Translations under genes and position numbers: made by a program
Part shown: piece after piece, positions 18,213 to 26,285 of the stretch
Position numbering within the stretch: position 1 is the first letter of the stretch
How the letters are laid out: each line of letters begins with the position of its first letter
DNA from: Butyricicoccus_A sp963620595
GTDB taxonomy: Bacteria > Bacillota > Clostridia > Oscillospirales > Butyricicoccaceae
Assembly (NCBI GenBank): GCA_963620595.1
Contig: CAVFAY010000002.1
Span: forward strand, 1 to 64,000
Reading direction: 5' to 3'
DNA length: 64,000 nt
Notes under the pieces: generated by a model
Told to the model about the DNA's origin: nothing
Database searches by the model: none
The model's input: the letters and a program-made list of their open reading frames with translations, nothing else

Positions 18213-18827
18213 TTATACTGCAACCTTTCCGCTAATACTATGAGTTCTTCTGCCGAGTTCGACCATGCCATCGACTAAAAGATACATTGAGACTTCTCCT
18301 GTAGCAGAAGCTGAAATAGTTTTTTTATTCTTAGATAGACTGCAAGTAATACTCTTTTGATGCCAACTTAATCCAACAGTAACTCCAGTGAATGTAGTAT
18401 ACGCTTTAGCTTTAGAAGCAGTTCCGTTACTGTTTTTTGTATAAGAAGTACGCAATCGTAATGTGGCTGCGCTGATTTTTTTGCTAGCTACGATTTTATC
18501 TTGACTCGAACGAGCTAGTGCAGATATAGGTTCTTCAAATTCAGCTTCTGGCTGAATTGACACGGCGGACACCAAAGAATCCATATATTTATCTGCATCT
18601 TCTTGTGTTTTAAAACTTGGAATAGAGCTGACAGGAATTAATGTTCCAGTATCATCGCAAATATATTCGGCATTTCCGACCGGAATACCGTTGTCGTTTT
18701 CGAGTACGCTGTCAGAGACATGCAGTACGCTGTCAGTTGTTGTTTTGGGAAGATCATATGCATACACATTGACACAGCTTGCGGAAGCAATAATTCCGAC
18801 CAATAACAAAGACAATAATTTTTTCAT
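18213..18827 (-). CDS. secreted protein of unknown function
   Basis: The 204-residue protein has a Sec signal peptide (about residues 1-23, ending VYAY) and no lipobox. The mature part is Ser/Thr/Lys-rich. Its C-terminal half reads like a beta-sandwich with alternating polar and hydrophobic residues (AKAYTTFTGVTVGLSW, KKTISASATGEVSMYL). I do not recognise a domain. The gene is clearly more AT-rich than the core genes around it. TTGCAT and TAATTT spaced 16 bases apart in the upstream gap could be its promoter, at low confidence. Confidence 0.7.
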   Translation of the reverse strand: MKKLLSLLLVGIIASASCVNVYAYDLPKTTTDSVLHVSDSVLENDNGIPVGNAEYICDDTGTLIPVSSIPSFKTQEDADKYMDSLVSAVSIQPEAEFEEPISALARSSQDKIVASKKISAATLRLRTSYTKNSNGTASKAKAYTTFTGVTVGLSWHQKSITCSLSKNKKTISASATGEVSMYLLVDGMVELGRRTHSISGKVAV

Positions 18828-19024
18828 TTTGCGCTCATTTCACTACCGAACGTGAATAAAAATAAATTACATAAAACAAGCCAAGATGCAAAAATACGAA
18901 CTAGTATATGTATTTAAGATTGTTTACTTGTTTTCTGTGACTATAGTATCACATATCTAAAAAGAAAAATCAATATAAATAATGAATAAAAATTTGCATT
19001 AAAAATTGTATAACATAAACAATT

Positions 19025-19462
19025 TTATTTAATGGTATATGTATTTGAATAAACCTTGTTGGATTCAGAAGAATTTCCGTTCCAAACTTTTACAGTAGCA
19101 ATTGCACGATAAGTTCCCTTGGAAGAATTTCTCTTTTTAGAAAGAGTATACGAATTGGAGTTTTTACTCCCTGACCATTCTGCGATTTGTGTCCATGAAC
19201 TTCCGGACTTCTTTTGGAGAACTAACGTAATGGAGCATTTGTTTACGGAAGAGTGAGCACTTACCATGCCGTATGCAATAAGAGTGTTTCCAGATGACTT
19301 TAACGAACAAGATGAGTAAGATATATATGCGTTGCAAGGAACAACGGAAGAATCTATGTCAGAAGTTGTCTCGCTTGCTAGAGAGATTGGTGCCGCAAAA
19401 GTCAGCAGACAGGTGGATAAACAGATAGATGCAAAAATTCGTTTTGCTTTTTGGTTTTTCAT
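19025..19462 (-). CDS. secreted protein of unknown function, Ser/Asn-rich
   Basis: The 145-residue protein has a signal peptide (about residues 1-29, ending SLA) followed by a Ser/Lys/Asn-rich mature domain with a probable beta-sandwich pattern (NTLIAYGMVSAH, CSITLVLQKKSGSSW, TYRAIATVKVW). Two cysteines could form a disulfide outside the cell. AGGAGG lies 9 bases before the ATG. It resembles small exported proteins often found in Clostridia, but no named family is claimed. It is AT-rich like its downstream neighbour. Confidence 0.7.
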   Translation of the reverse strand: MKNQKAKRIFASICLSTCLLTFAAPISLASETTSDIDSSVVPCNAYISYSSCSLKSSGNTLIAYGMVSAHSSVNKCSITLVLQKKSGSSWTQIAEWSGSKNSNSYTLSKKRNSSKGTYRAIATVKVWNGNSSESNKVYSNTYTIK

Positions 19463-19547
19463 AGAAAAACACCTCCTGATTGTTTCTAATCATAGTAACG
19501 AATCAGAAGGCGTAAAGGGGACACTTAATATTAAAATTTTTTAGAAA

Positions 19548-20234
19548 TTATTTTAAATGGATATTCAATACAATTTGCTTTGCATCTTCGGGAGAAAGAT
19601 AATAAGACACAAGCGTGTAAACAATGTTTTCGTGAGTCCAAGAAATAACCGTGGCATGGTCTTTATACGATGAAATAGCTTCTTCTCCATCGATAATAAA
19701 ATGACTAACGGTAGCATTCTCAGTATCGATGTTATGCGTACTGCCGTTGGAGAAAGTTATTAGTTCCTCGTAAAGCGTGAAAGAAGATTCATCTTGTGGA
19801 TTTTCATAAGCAGTTATTTTCATGAATTCATCGTTCATGCACTCATCTTCATTCCGTACCATACCCTCTGGAATATAGCCGAAGGTGCTTTCTGGGAATT
19901 CTGCATCCTCGGCGGCGGTGTCGGAGGAATAGGTGATGGATGTGTATTCGCGGAACGCCTGAACGATCATATCAATCACGCCGATGCGGTAAGCGTAGGC
20001 GGTGCCGCCGATACACAGAACAACAGCTGCGCAGGCGGCGACATAGCGCAGAACGTGTACGACGCGATTCATGCGCGGGGAGCGGCGCTGTTCCGCGCGG
20101 AGCCGCCGCATCTTCCGTTCAAACCGGCGCGAGAATTTGTGCGGCGGGACTTCTTCCTGCTGCGGCAGCGTGGACAGCCACAGATCACGGGCTTCCGCAG
20201 CGTGCTGTTCGAGCAGTTCATCTGTCAGCTTCAT
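19548..20234 (-). CDS. probable membrane anti-sigma factor with DUF4367-like domain
   Basis: The 228-residue protein has a basic cytoplasmic N-terminal part (residues 1-60), one membrane segment (VAACAAVVLCIGGTAYAY, about 66-84) and an exported C-terminal domain of the DUF4367 kind. The start overlaps the end of the ECF sigma gene by 4 bases (ATGA), the usual arrangement for a sigma/anti-sigma pair. Inference: the cytoplasmic segment binds the sigma factor and the outer domain senses an envelope signal. No zinc-binding HxxxCxxC motif is visible, so it is not a classical ZAS-type anti-sigma. Confidence 0.75.
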   Translation of the reverse strand: MKLTDELLEQHAAEARDLWLSTLPQQEEVPPHKFSRRFERKMRRLRAEQRRSPRMNRVVHVLRYVAACAAVVLCIGGTAYAYRIGVIDMIVQAFREYTSITYSSDTAAEDAEFPESTFGYIPEGMVRNEDECMNDEFMKITAYENPQDESSFTLYEELITFSNGSTHNIDTENATVSHFIIDGEEAISSYKDHATVISWTHENIVYTLVSYYLSPEDAKQIVLNIHLK

Positions 20235-20767
20235 ACGTCCGCCTCCATTTCGTCCAAAAGGGTTTGCAGTTTGGCTTTTGCTCGTTGAATGGTCTTTTTC
20301 ACATTGGCTTCGGTCATGCCGAGCATCTGGGCAATTTCCTTTTCGGAATATCCGGTGTCATATTTGAGCAACAGCAACTCACGGTATCGGTCGGGCAGAG
20401 AGGCGATGGCGTGCGCAATGGCAGAGCTTTCGGTCAGCGCGTCCGGTTCCGGAATCGGGTGCGTGTGCGGAATGTCCTCGCACAGCGGAATAAACGGCTT
20501 GCGCTTGCGCGAACGGTACAGGTCAATCGCCGTCCTTCTAACTATAGTAACGACGAGCGCCCGCGTTTGGGGACACTTCGGCTGAGAAATTTTGTCCAAA
20601 ATTCCGATAATTTTCAAAAAAGACTGGTGCACGACATCCTCGGAATCCTGCGTGTCACCCAAAACCTCGTTGGCAATGTAAAACATTAGATTGCGATATG
20701 CATCGTAGAGGATCTCAAATTTTTCTCTCTCGGTATCTTCTTCTATCAGCGAAAGATAAATCAGCAT
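20231..20767 (-). CDS. ECF-type RNA polymerase sigma factor
   Basis: The 178-residue protein has sigma region 2 (YRNLMFYIANEVLGDTQDSEDVVHQSFLKI, about residues 26-55) and region 4 (LPDRYRELLLLKYDTGYSEKEIAQMLGMTEANVKKTIQRAKAKL, about 122-165). It lacks regions 1 and 3, so it is an extracytoplasmic-function sigma factor. It is translationally coupled to the membrane protein downstream, which probably holds it inactive. The adjacent secreted proteins on the same strand are plausible targets but this is unproven. TATACT about 20 bases upstream may be its -10 element. Confidence 0.9.
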   Translation of the reverse strand: MLIYLSLIEEDTEREKFEILYDAYRNLMFYIANEVLGDTQDSEDVVHQSFLKIIGILDKISQPKCPQTRALVVTIVRRTAIDLYRSRKRKPFIPLCEDIPHTHPIPEPDALTESSAIAHAIASLPDRYRELLLLKYDTGYSEKEIAQMLGMTEANVKKTIQRAKAKLQTLLDEMEADV

Positions 20768-20876
20768 GGCGGGTCTCCTTCTTTGGTATCAGTATACTAC
20801 ATATTTTGGAATTTTCCCAGCTAAAACATCGAAATTCGTGCGGCAGGCTGTTTGTCAGATGACGGAAAATATGGTA

Positions 20877-20885
20877 TGCTATAAT
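20877..20885 (+). promoter_or_regulatory. extended -10 promoter of the folate operon
   Basis: TGCTATAAT is a perfect extended -10 element, 30 bases before the ATG of the DHFR-FolC gene. No strong -35 hexamer stands at 17 bases, which is usual for extended -10 promoters. Confidence 0.65.
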
Positions 20886-20915
20886 TCTAGGAAAAAACGG
20901 ACGGGAGAGAATGCT

Positions 20916-22658
20916 ATGCTTGCGCTGATCGCTGCATTTGCACAAAATAGAATCATCGGACGGGATGGGCGCATCCCTTGGGATATTCCGGAGGAAAAGC
21001 ATCGCTTTCGGGATCTCACGATGGGTCATGTCATCATCATGGGCAGACGGACGTATGAGGAAATCGGCGTTCCGCTGCCGGGCAGAGAGACCATTGTTGT
21101 ATCTAAGACGAAGAATTTTGATGCGCCGCACTGTGTCACGGCTCCCAGCCTTGGCGCGGCGCTGGAACAGGCAGCCGGACGCGATGTCTTTATCTGCGGC
21201 GGCGCACAGCTGTATCGAGAAGCCCTGCCGCTGGCAGATGTCCTGTATCTGACAGAAATTCATCGAGATTATGTCGGAGACACGCTGTTCCCGCAGTGGG
21301 AGAAACAGGCGTTTGTGTGCACGGAAACACAGGATGTCGAGGGAGAGATTCCGTATACCTTTTTAACCCTGCGCCGCCGTGCTATGCCATATGAGCAGGC
21401 GCGGGAGTATATCGCGGGCTTGACCGCACAAAAGGGTATTGTGCTGGGACTGGAACCGATGCAGCGTTTGCTGGCTCGATTGGGCAATCCGCAAAATCGC
21501 TATCCGGTTGTGCATATCGCAGGCACCAATGGCAAAGGCTCTACGCTGACCTGTATTGCCTCTATTTTGCGCGCGGCAGGGTATCGCGTCGGTACATATG
21601 CTTCACCGGCTGTGTTTGCGCCGAGAGAGTGCTGGTGCGTAAACGGCGAGATGATTTCCGAGCAAGAGTATGTAGCGTGGATGACCAAGCTCATCGCGTG
21701 CTGTCAGGCGATGCAGGAGGACGGAGAACCGATTCCGACCGCGTTTGAGATGGAGACGGTATTGGCGTTTGCCTGGATGGCGCAGAAGCAGTGCGAGATT
21801 GCTGTCGTGGAATGCGGGATGGGCGGAAGAGATGACGCGACGAATATCATATCGACAACCGCAGTCAGTGTGCTGACGTCTATCGGCATGGATCATATGA
21901 AATTCTTGGGCAGTACCATCCAGGAGATTGCCCGCACCAAAGGCGGCATCGTGAAGCCGCATACACCCGCTGTCCTGCAAGGACAAGCGCAGGAGGTTGA
22001 ACAGGAAATTCAAGCAATTTGTCAGCAGCAAAACAGTCCGCTGACCATTGTACAGGACGTTTCTGTTACACGGGCAGATGAATGCTCTGTGACATTTGAC
22101 TATGGAAAAATGCGAGATATCACCGTGAGACTTCCCGGCATCGTACAAGCGAAAAATGCGGCAACGGCGATTGCAGCTGTACAAAGCCTTAAACGGTTTC
22201 CGGTTACCGAACAGCAAATCCGAGAGGGCTTGCAGCATACCAGCTGGAAGGGAAGAATGGAACAGATTTGTGACGCACCGATTTTGGTGCTTGACGGTGC
22301 GCACAATCCCAATGCGGCGCGGCAGCTGCGTCAAGAAGCACTGCGCCGTTGGAAAGAAGGCAATATTATAGAAATTATCGGTGTGCTGGCGGATAAAGAC
22401 TTTACGGAAGTCGGACACTTGATGGCACCTCTGGCAAAAAAGATTTTTGCCGTCACACCGAACAATCCGCGTGCGCTGTCCGCACAGGCATTGGCGGATT
22501 GCCTGCGGCAGTTCTGCGGGGATGTCACACCGGTGGACAGTCCGGCTGAGGCTTGGCAGCTCGCCAAGCAGGCGGCAGGAGATCAAACGCCGATTCTTGC
22601 ATTCGGTTCGCTCTCGTGGCTGCATGAGCTGCGCGAGGCAGTGGAGGAACAGAAATGA
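20916..22658 (+). CDS. bifunctional dihydrofolate reductase / folylpolyglutamate synthase (DHFR-FolC fusion)
   Basis: One uninterrupted frame of 580 residues joins two folate enzymes. Residues 1-155 are dihydrofolate reductase: NRIIGRDGRIPWDIPEE with the catalytic acid at E27, MGHVIIMGRRTYEEIG, and ICGGAQLYREAL. From M157 the sequence is folylpolyglutamate/dihydrofolate synthase: P-loop GTNGKGST (203-210), VECGMGGRDDATN, SIGMDHMKFLG, KGGIVKP and LDGAHNPNA. There is almost no linker. The internal ATG at M157 has no ribosome binding site, which argues against separate translation. It would glutamylate and reduce folates in one polypeptide. The ATG was chosen at the conserved DHFR start with GGGAGAG upstream; the stop overlaps the next ATG. 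Confidence 0.93.
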   Translation: MLALIAAFAQNRIIGRDGRIPWDIPEEKHRFRDLTMGHVIIMGRRTYEEIGVPLPGRETIVVSKTKNFDAPHCVTAPSLGAALEQAAGRDVFICGGAQLYREALPLADVLYLTEIHRDYVGDTLFPQWEKQAFVCTETQDVEGEIPYTFLTLRRRAMPYEQAREYIAGLTAQKGIVLGLEPMQRLLARLGNPQNRYPVVHIAGTNGKGSTLTCIASILRAAGYRVGTYASPAVFAPRECWCVNGEMISEQEYVAWMTKLIACCQAMQEDGEPIPTAFEMETVLAFAWMAQKQCEIAVVECGMGGRDDATNIISTTAVSVLTSIGMDHMKFLGSTIQEIARTKGGIVKPHTPAVLQGQAQEVEQEIQAICQQQNSPLTIVQDVSVTRADECSVTFDYGKMRDITVRLPGIVQAKNAATAIAAVQSLKRFPVTEQQIREGLQHTSWKGRMEQICDAPILVLDGAHNPNAARQLRQEALRRWKEGNIIEIIGVLADKDFTEVGHLMAPLAKKIFAVTPNNPRALSAQALADCLRQFCGDVTPVDSPAEAWQLAKQAAGDQTPILAFGSLSWLHELREAVEEQK

Positions 22659-23143
22659 TACGAACGATGCAACGCATACAGGCGATTATGTCGCATCCGT
22701 TGTTCCGGGACAGCCTGCAAAAAATAGAAGAGCTGGAACGTGAGCGCATCTATTGCAAGCATGGCCTGCCGCATCTGTTGGATGTGGCGCGCATTGCGTC
22801 TTTGCTGGCCGTTGACCGACAGTTAGATTTGCCACGCGATGTCATTTATGCGGCGGCACTGCTGCATGATATTGGGCGAGTGCAGCAGTATGTGACCGGA
22901 GAGGATCATGAGGCGGCGGGCATCCGCGCAGCACGAGAGATTTTGCGCGGTACAGCCTTTGACGAACAGGAAAAACAGGCGATTTTGCAGGCTGTCGGCA
23001 AGCACCGCAAAGGAGATACTGCCCATGCGCTGGCGCAGCTTCTGTGTGAGGCGGATGATGCGAGTCGAATGTGTTTTGCCTGTCCGGCAAGCGATACCTG
23101 CTACTGGTCGGAACACAGAAAGAACCACACGATTTTATTATAA
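22655..23143 (+). CDS. HD-domain phosphohydrolase in the folate operon
   Basis: The 162-residue protein is a metal-dependent HD hydrolase. Candidate metal ligands are H36 or H40 (HGLPHLLDVAR), H71-D72 (LLHDIGR) and H84 (DHEAAG). The C-terminus has a cysteine cluster CFACPASDTCYW. The start ATG overlaps the DHFR-FolC stop (ATGA), and folP follows after 14 bases. The gene therefore belongs to the folate operon. Inference: it could remove phosphate from a pterin intermediate such as dihydroneopterin triphosphate, a step with no other candidate here. The family also includes nucleotide phosphohydrolases, so the substrate is open. Confidence 0.85.
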   Translation: MIRTMQRIQAIMSHPLFRDSLQKIEELERERIYCKHGLPHLLDVARIASLLAVDRQLDLPRDVIYAAALLHDIGRVQQYVTGEDHEAAGIRAAREILRGTAFDEQEKQAILQAVGKHRKGDTAHALAQLLCEADDASRMCFACPASDTCYWSEHRKNHTILL

Positions 23144-23157
23144 AAGAGGTTTACATT

Positions 23158-23982
23158 ATGATTATTGGCGGAAGACAGTTTGAGACGACCGGTCACACGT
23201 ATGTGATGGGTATTTTGAATGTAACGCCGGATTCATTTTCCGATGGCGGAAAATGGAACTCGATGGATGCAGCACTCAAGCACGCAGAGGACATGATAAA
23301 CGATGGTGCGGATATTTTGGACATTGGCGGCGAATCAACGCGCCCAGGATATATGTTGCTGCCGGATGACGAAGAAATCTCTCGCGTTGCACCAGTGATT
23401 GAAGCAGTCAAGAAAAATTTTAATATTCCGGTATCTGTTGACACGTATAAAAGTGCGGTCGCAGAGGCCGCATTGCAGGCTGGTGCAGATCTCGTCAATG
23501 ATATTTGGGGCTTAAAGTATGACCCGAATATGGCGTCTGTCATCGCAAAGGCAGAGGTGCCATGCTGTCTGATGCACAACCGCAAAGAAGCGGTATATAA
23601 CGACTATCTGCCGGATGTGTTGAACGATTTGCGCGATTGTGTGCGTCTTGCCAAGCAGGCAGGCATTGCGGACGAAAATATTATTCTCGATCCGGGCATT
23701 GGCTTCGGCAAAACGCTGGAGCACAACCTGATTTTGACTAATCACGTAGAAATGCTGCATGAGTTGGGGTATCCGATTTTGCTCGGCACCTCACGCAAGT
23801 CGATGATTGGCTTGACGCTGGATTTGCCAAAGGATCAGCGCGAAGAAGGAACGCTGGTGACAACGGTTATGGGCGTAATGAAGGGCTGCATGTTTGTGCG
23901 TGTGCATAATGTGTTGGCAAACCGCCGCGCGGTAGATATGACAGAGGCAATTTTGCAATCCGGAGGAAACGCGAATGGATGA
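23158..23982 (+). CDS. folP: dihydropteroate synthase (FolP)
   Basis: FolP condenses dihydropterin pyrophosphate with p-aminobenzoate and is the target of sulfonamides. The 274-residue TIM-barrel protein has both family signatures: MGILNVTPDSFSDGG (about residues 16-30) and DILDIGGESTRPG (about 56-68). It also has VSVDTYKSAVAEAALQAGADLVNDIWG, ILDPGIGFGKT and the Ser-Arg loop LLGTSRKS. The ATG at 23158 follows AAAAGAGGTTTAC. The frame continues upstream into the HD gene without conserved sequence. The stop overlaps folB-folK by 8 bases. Confidence 0.96.
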   Translation: MIIGGRQFETTGHTYVMGILNVTPDSFSDGGKWNSMDAALKHAEDMINDGADILDIGGESTRPGYMLLPDDEEISRVAPVIEAVKKNFNIPVSVDTYKSAVAEAALQAGADLVNDIWGLKYDPNMASVIAKAEVPCCLMHNRKEAVYNDYLPDVLNDLRDCVRLAKQAGIADENIILDPGIGFGKTLEHNLILTNHVEMLHELGYPILLGTSRKSMIGLTLDLPKDQREEGTLVTTVMGVMKGCMFVRVHNVLANRRAVDMTEAILQSGGNANG

Positions 23983-24793
23983 AATCCGCATCAAGCAGCT
24001 GGAAGTCTTTGCCCATCACGGCGTTTTTCCGGAGGAAAATCGGCTTGGCCAGAAATTTGTCATCAATGCGGCACTGCGCACCAGTTTGCGCCGCGCCGGT
24101 TTAACCGATGATTTGACGCAATCCATGGATTATGGTGCCATTTGTGCGGAAATACAGGCCTTTTTGACGCAAAACACCTTCCAACTGCTGGAAACGGCGG
24201 CGGAAAAGCTGTGTGCACATCTGCTGCAAACACTCCCACTGCTCGACAGTATCGTGCTGGAAATTGAAAAGCCGTGGGCACCGATTGGACTTCCGCTCAA
24301 GACGGCAGCGGTCTGCATCGAACGAGGATGGCATACCGCGTATATCGCACTCGGCTCCAATATCGGAGATAGCAAGGGCTATTTAGATGGTGCGGTACAG
24401 GCACTGTCAAACGATGAGACCATGCGCATGGGACGGGTGTCGGATTATATCGTGACCAAGCCGTATGGCGGCGTTGAGCAGGATGACTTTCTCAATGCCG
24501 TTCTGTGTCTAAGAACGCTGCTGCCGCCGCACGAACTGCTCGACCGGCTGCATGAGATAGAGCAGGCAGCCCATCGCACGCGCGAAATTCATTGGGGACC
24601 GCGCACACTGGATTTAGATATTTTGTTTTATGACAAAGAAATTTTCTCGGATGAAGTTCTGACGATTCCGCATCCGGAGATTTCCAAACGGGACTTTGTC
24701 CTACGACCAATGGCACAGATTGCCCCGCATTTTGTACACCCTGTATATCACAAGACAATGACGCAGATGTGGGAACAACTAAAGAACGCTTAA
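23975..24793 (+). CDS. bifunctional dihydroneopterin aldolase / HPPK (FolB-FolK fusion)
   Basis: The 272-residue protein joins two consecutive enzymes of dihydrofolate synthesis. Residues 1-117 are dihydroneopterin aldolase (FAHHGVFPEENRLGQKF, then MDYGAICAEI and LEIEKPWAP). Residues 120-272 are hydroxymethyl-dihydropterin pyrophosphokinase (AYIALGSNIGD, FLNAVL, and the hallmark GPRTLDLDILFYD with IPHPE). FolB-FolK fusions are known in several bacterial groups. It closes the folate operon and is followed by a strong terminator. Confidence 0.95.
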   Translation: MDEIRIKQLEVFAHHGVFPEENRLGQKFVINAALRTSLRRAGLTDDLTQSMDYGAICAEIQAFLTQNTFQLLETAAEKLCAHLLQTLPLLDSIVLEIEKPWAPIGLPLKTAAVCIERGWHTAYIALGSNIGDSKGYLDGAVQALSNDETMRMGRVSDYIVTKPYGGVEQDDFLNAVLCLRTLLPPHELLDRLHEIEQAAHRTREIHWGPRTLDLDILFYDKEIFSDEVLTIPHPEISKRDFVLRPMAQIAPHFVHPVYHKTMTQMWEQLKNA

Positions 24794-24797
24794 AAAA

Positions 24798-24834
24798 ACA
24801 AGGCTAGGAAGCAGGAGCTTCTTAGCCTTGTTTT
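24798..24834 (+). terminator. terminator of the folate operon
   Basis: ACAAGGCTAGGAAGC pairs with GCTTCTTAGCCTTGT with one mismatch and is followed by four T. It begins 5 bases after the folB-folK stop. A/T tracts on both sides allow it to serve the converging minus-strand gene too. Confidence 0.92.
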
Positions 24835-24853
24835 GCATCAGTTTGATAATATG

Positions 24854-25948
24854 TTATTCTGGATCGCGGCCTTCCAGCGCGGCGAGTGCATATTCCAGCG
24901 CCAGAGACAGCTTGGCATATACCTGCTCATCGTGACTGTTTTCTGCAATGCGATGCATGAAATCGCGTGTCACTGTGCCGCGCAGACCGTCTTCATCCTT
25001 GTAGCGGTATGGATCCTGCATGGCGGCAGATTCGTCCAAGACCTGCGCGTGAAGGAAGGTCTTGCGCAGAGAACGAGACAACGCTTCTAGGTTGGGATCA
25101 TACATGCGCGTACCAGTCAGATGGACGGTCAGACAAATATGCTCTGTTGGTGTTGGCAACAGAGGCAATAGCGCCTCTCCCAGCGCCGTGTCATCAGAAA
25201 GACCGGAGACAGACAGAGAAACATCCTCAAATTGTGCTGTGCCGGACGGATGCAGCGTCAGAGCAGCGACGCCCTTGTCAACCTTGCCTGCCAGATAGCC
25301 CTTTACACCGGTTTCGTTGGTTGCTGTGGCCGAGAAGCAGCCCGGACAGCTCAGTGCGGTCTCACCGATGCGGAATACACCGCTGAAGCGATGATTATGT
25401 CCCAGGGCAATGTAATCAAAGCGGCTGCTGATGACAGAGCTTTCCGAAATTGAATTGTAGCCGTTGTTTCCACCTAACTCTCCGTGTACAAGACAGATAT
25501 TCAGCTTAAATGGATCGAGTTTCGCGTCCAGAGGGATAGATGCTTTGTTGTCCTGAAAAGCGGCGCCCCAAATGATTGTATTGCCGTCTGCAAGTGCGAC
25601 AGGGGTCAGAGTACGCGAAGTAAACACGTGCAGATTGGGTGGGAGCGGCTGCGTGGCATACGGAGAGGCTGCATGATAGTAATCGTGATTGCCCGGAGAG
25701 AGAAAGATCGGACACGGGCACTTGGATAAAATAGAAAATACCACAGACGAAATCTGCGGGCGTACCTCTGGAGAATCAAACAGATCTCCGGCAATGAGCA
25801 GTGCATCAGCGGCACTGGATGCGGCCTGCTGGACAAGCGCCTTGAGGGCAGTCGGCTGCAAGCGAATGGCTTGTGCGGCGCTCTCCGGCGGAAGAAATTC
25901 AAATTTTGCGCCGATATGAAGATCTGCGGCGTGGATAATATTCGGCAT
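24854..25948 (-). CDS. SbcD/Mre11-type metallophosphoesterase (putative DNA repair exonuclease)
   Basis: The 364-residue protein starts with the calcineurin-like phosphoesterase motifs of SbcD/Mre11 nucleases: HAADLHIG (residues 5-12), GDLFDS, GNHDYYH, LVHGELGG and ALGHNHRF. These residues bind two metal ions. The C-terminal half is an accessory domain. The ATG follows GGGGAGGTCTTTCC; an earlier in-frame ATG ten codons upstream is not conserved. SbcD proteins normally pair with an SMC-like SbcC ATPase, which is not found in this window. The Bacillus YhaO/YhaM-linked relatives are an alternative. Confidence 0.85.
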   Translation of the reverse strand: MPNIIHAADLHIGAKFEFLPPESAAQAIRLQPTALKALVQQAASSAADALLIAGDLFDSPEVRPQISSVVFSILSKCPCPIFLSPGNHDYYHAASPYATQPLPPNLHVFTSRTLTPVALADGNTIIWGAAFQDNKASIPLDAKLDPFKLNICLVHGELGGNNGYNSISESSVISSRFDYIALGHNHRFSGVFRIGETALSCPGCFSATATNETGVKGYLAGKVDKGVAALTLHPSGTAQFEDVSLSVSGLSDDTALGEALLPLLPTPTEHICLTVHLTGTRMYDPNLEALSRSLRKTFLHAQVLDESAAMQDPYRYKDEDGLRGTVTRDFMHRIAENSHDEQVYAKLSLALEYALAALEGRDPE

Positions 25949-26285
25949 GGAAAGACCTCCCCAATTTACAAAAAACAAAAGAACACCATTGTCTTCTCTT
26001 TCGTATTATATCAGGTTTCTGTGGCATTGCCAATAAAAAGGCAAAAAACAAAACAGTCATCCAATTGGATGACTGTTTTGCTTTCGCATACGTTTCACAA
26101 AATAAAAAGGGGGTAAGAGAAATTCAAAGATACCGGCATATCTTTTGTATGGATGAGGTGTTTTCGTTCCCTCGTTCCATGTTCATAGTATACCGTATTC
26201 GACGGCAAAAGTTGTGAACAAACAGTAAAAGCATTGTTACGTTTTTGTGTTGTAATTTGCAAAAGAATACCAGAAGATGCGAGAC
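25949..26285 (-). other. 337-base intergenic stretch with perfect palindromic terminator and possible small RNA
   Basis: No convincing protein gene is seen. A perfect 30-bp palindrome (26050-26079, AAAACAGTCATCC / GGATGACTGTTTT around AATT) is followed on the minus strand by a T-rich tract, so it is a strong terminator. It lies 200 bases beyond the dnaI-like gene, far for a plain operon end. A minus-strand TATACT at 26187-26192 without a good -35 box could start a roughly 130-base RNA ending at this hairpin. Confidence 0.4.
26050..26079 (-). terminator. 30-bp perfect palindrome acting as minus-strand terminator
   Basis: The two 13-base arms are perfect and surround AATT. On the minus strand the hairpin is followed by GTTTTTTG, giving a functional U tract. 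It ends either the loader gene transcript or a separate small RNA. Confidence 0.8.
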
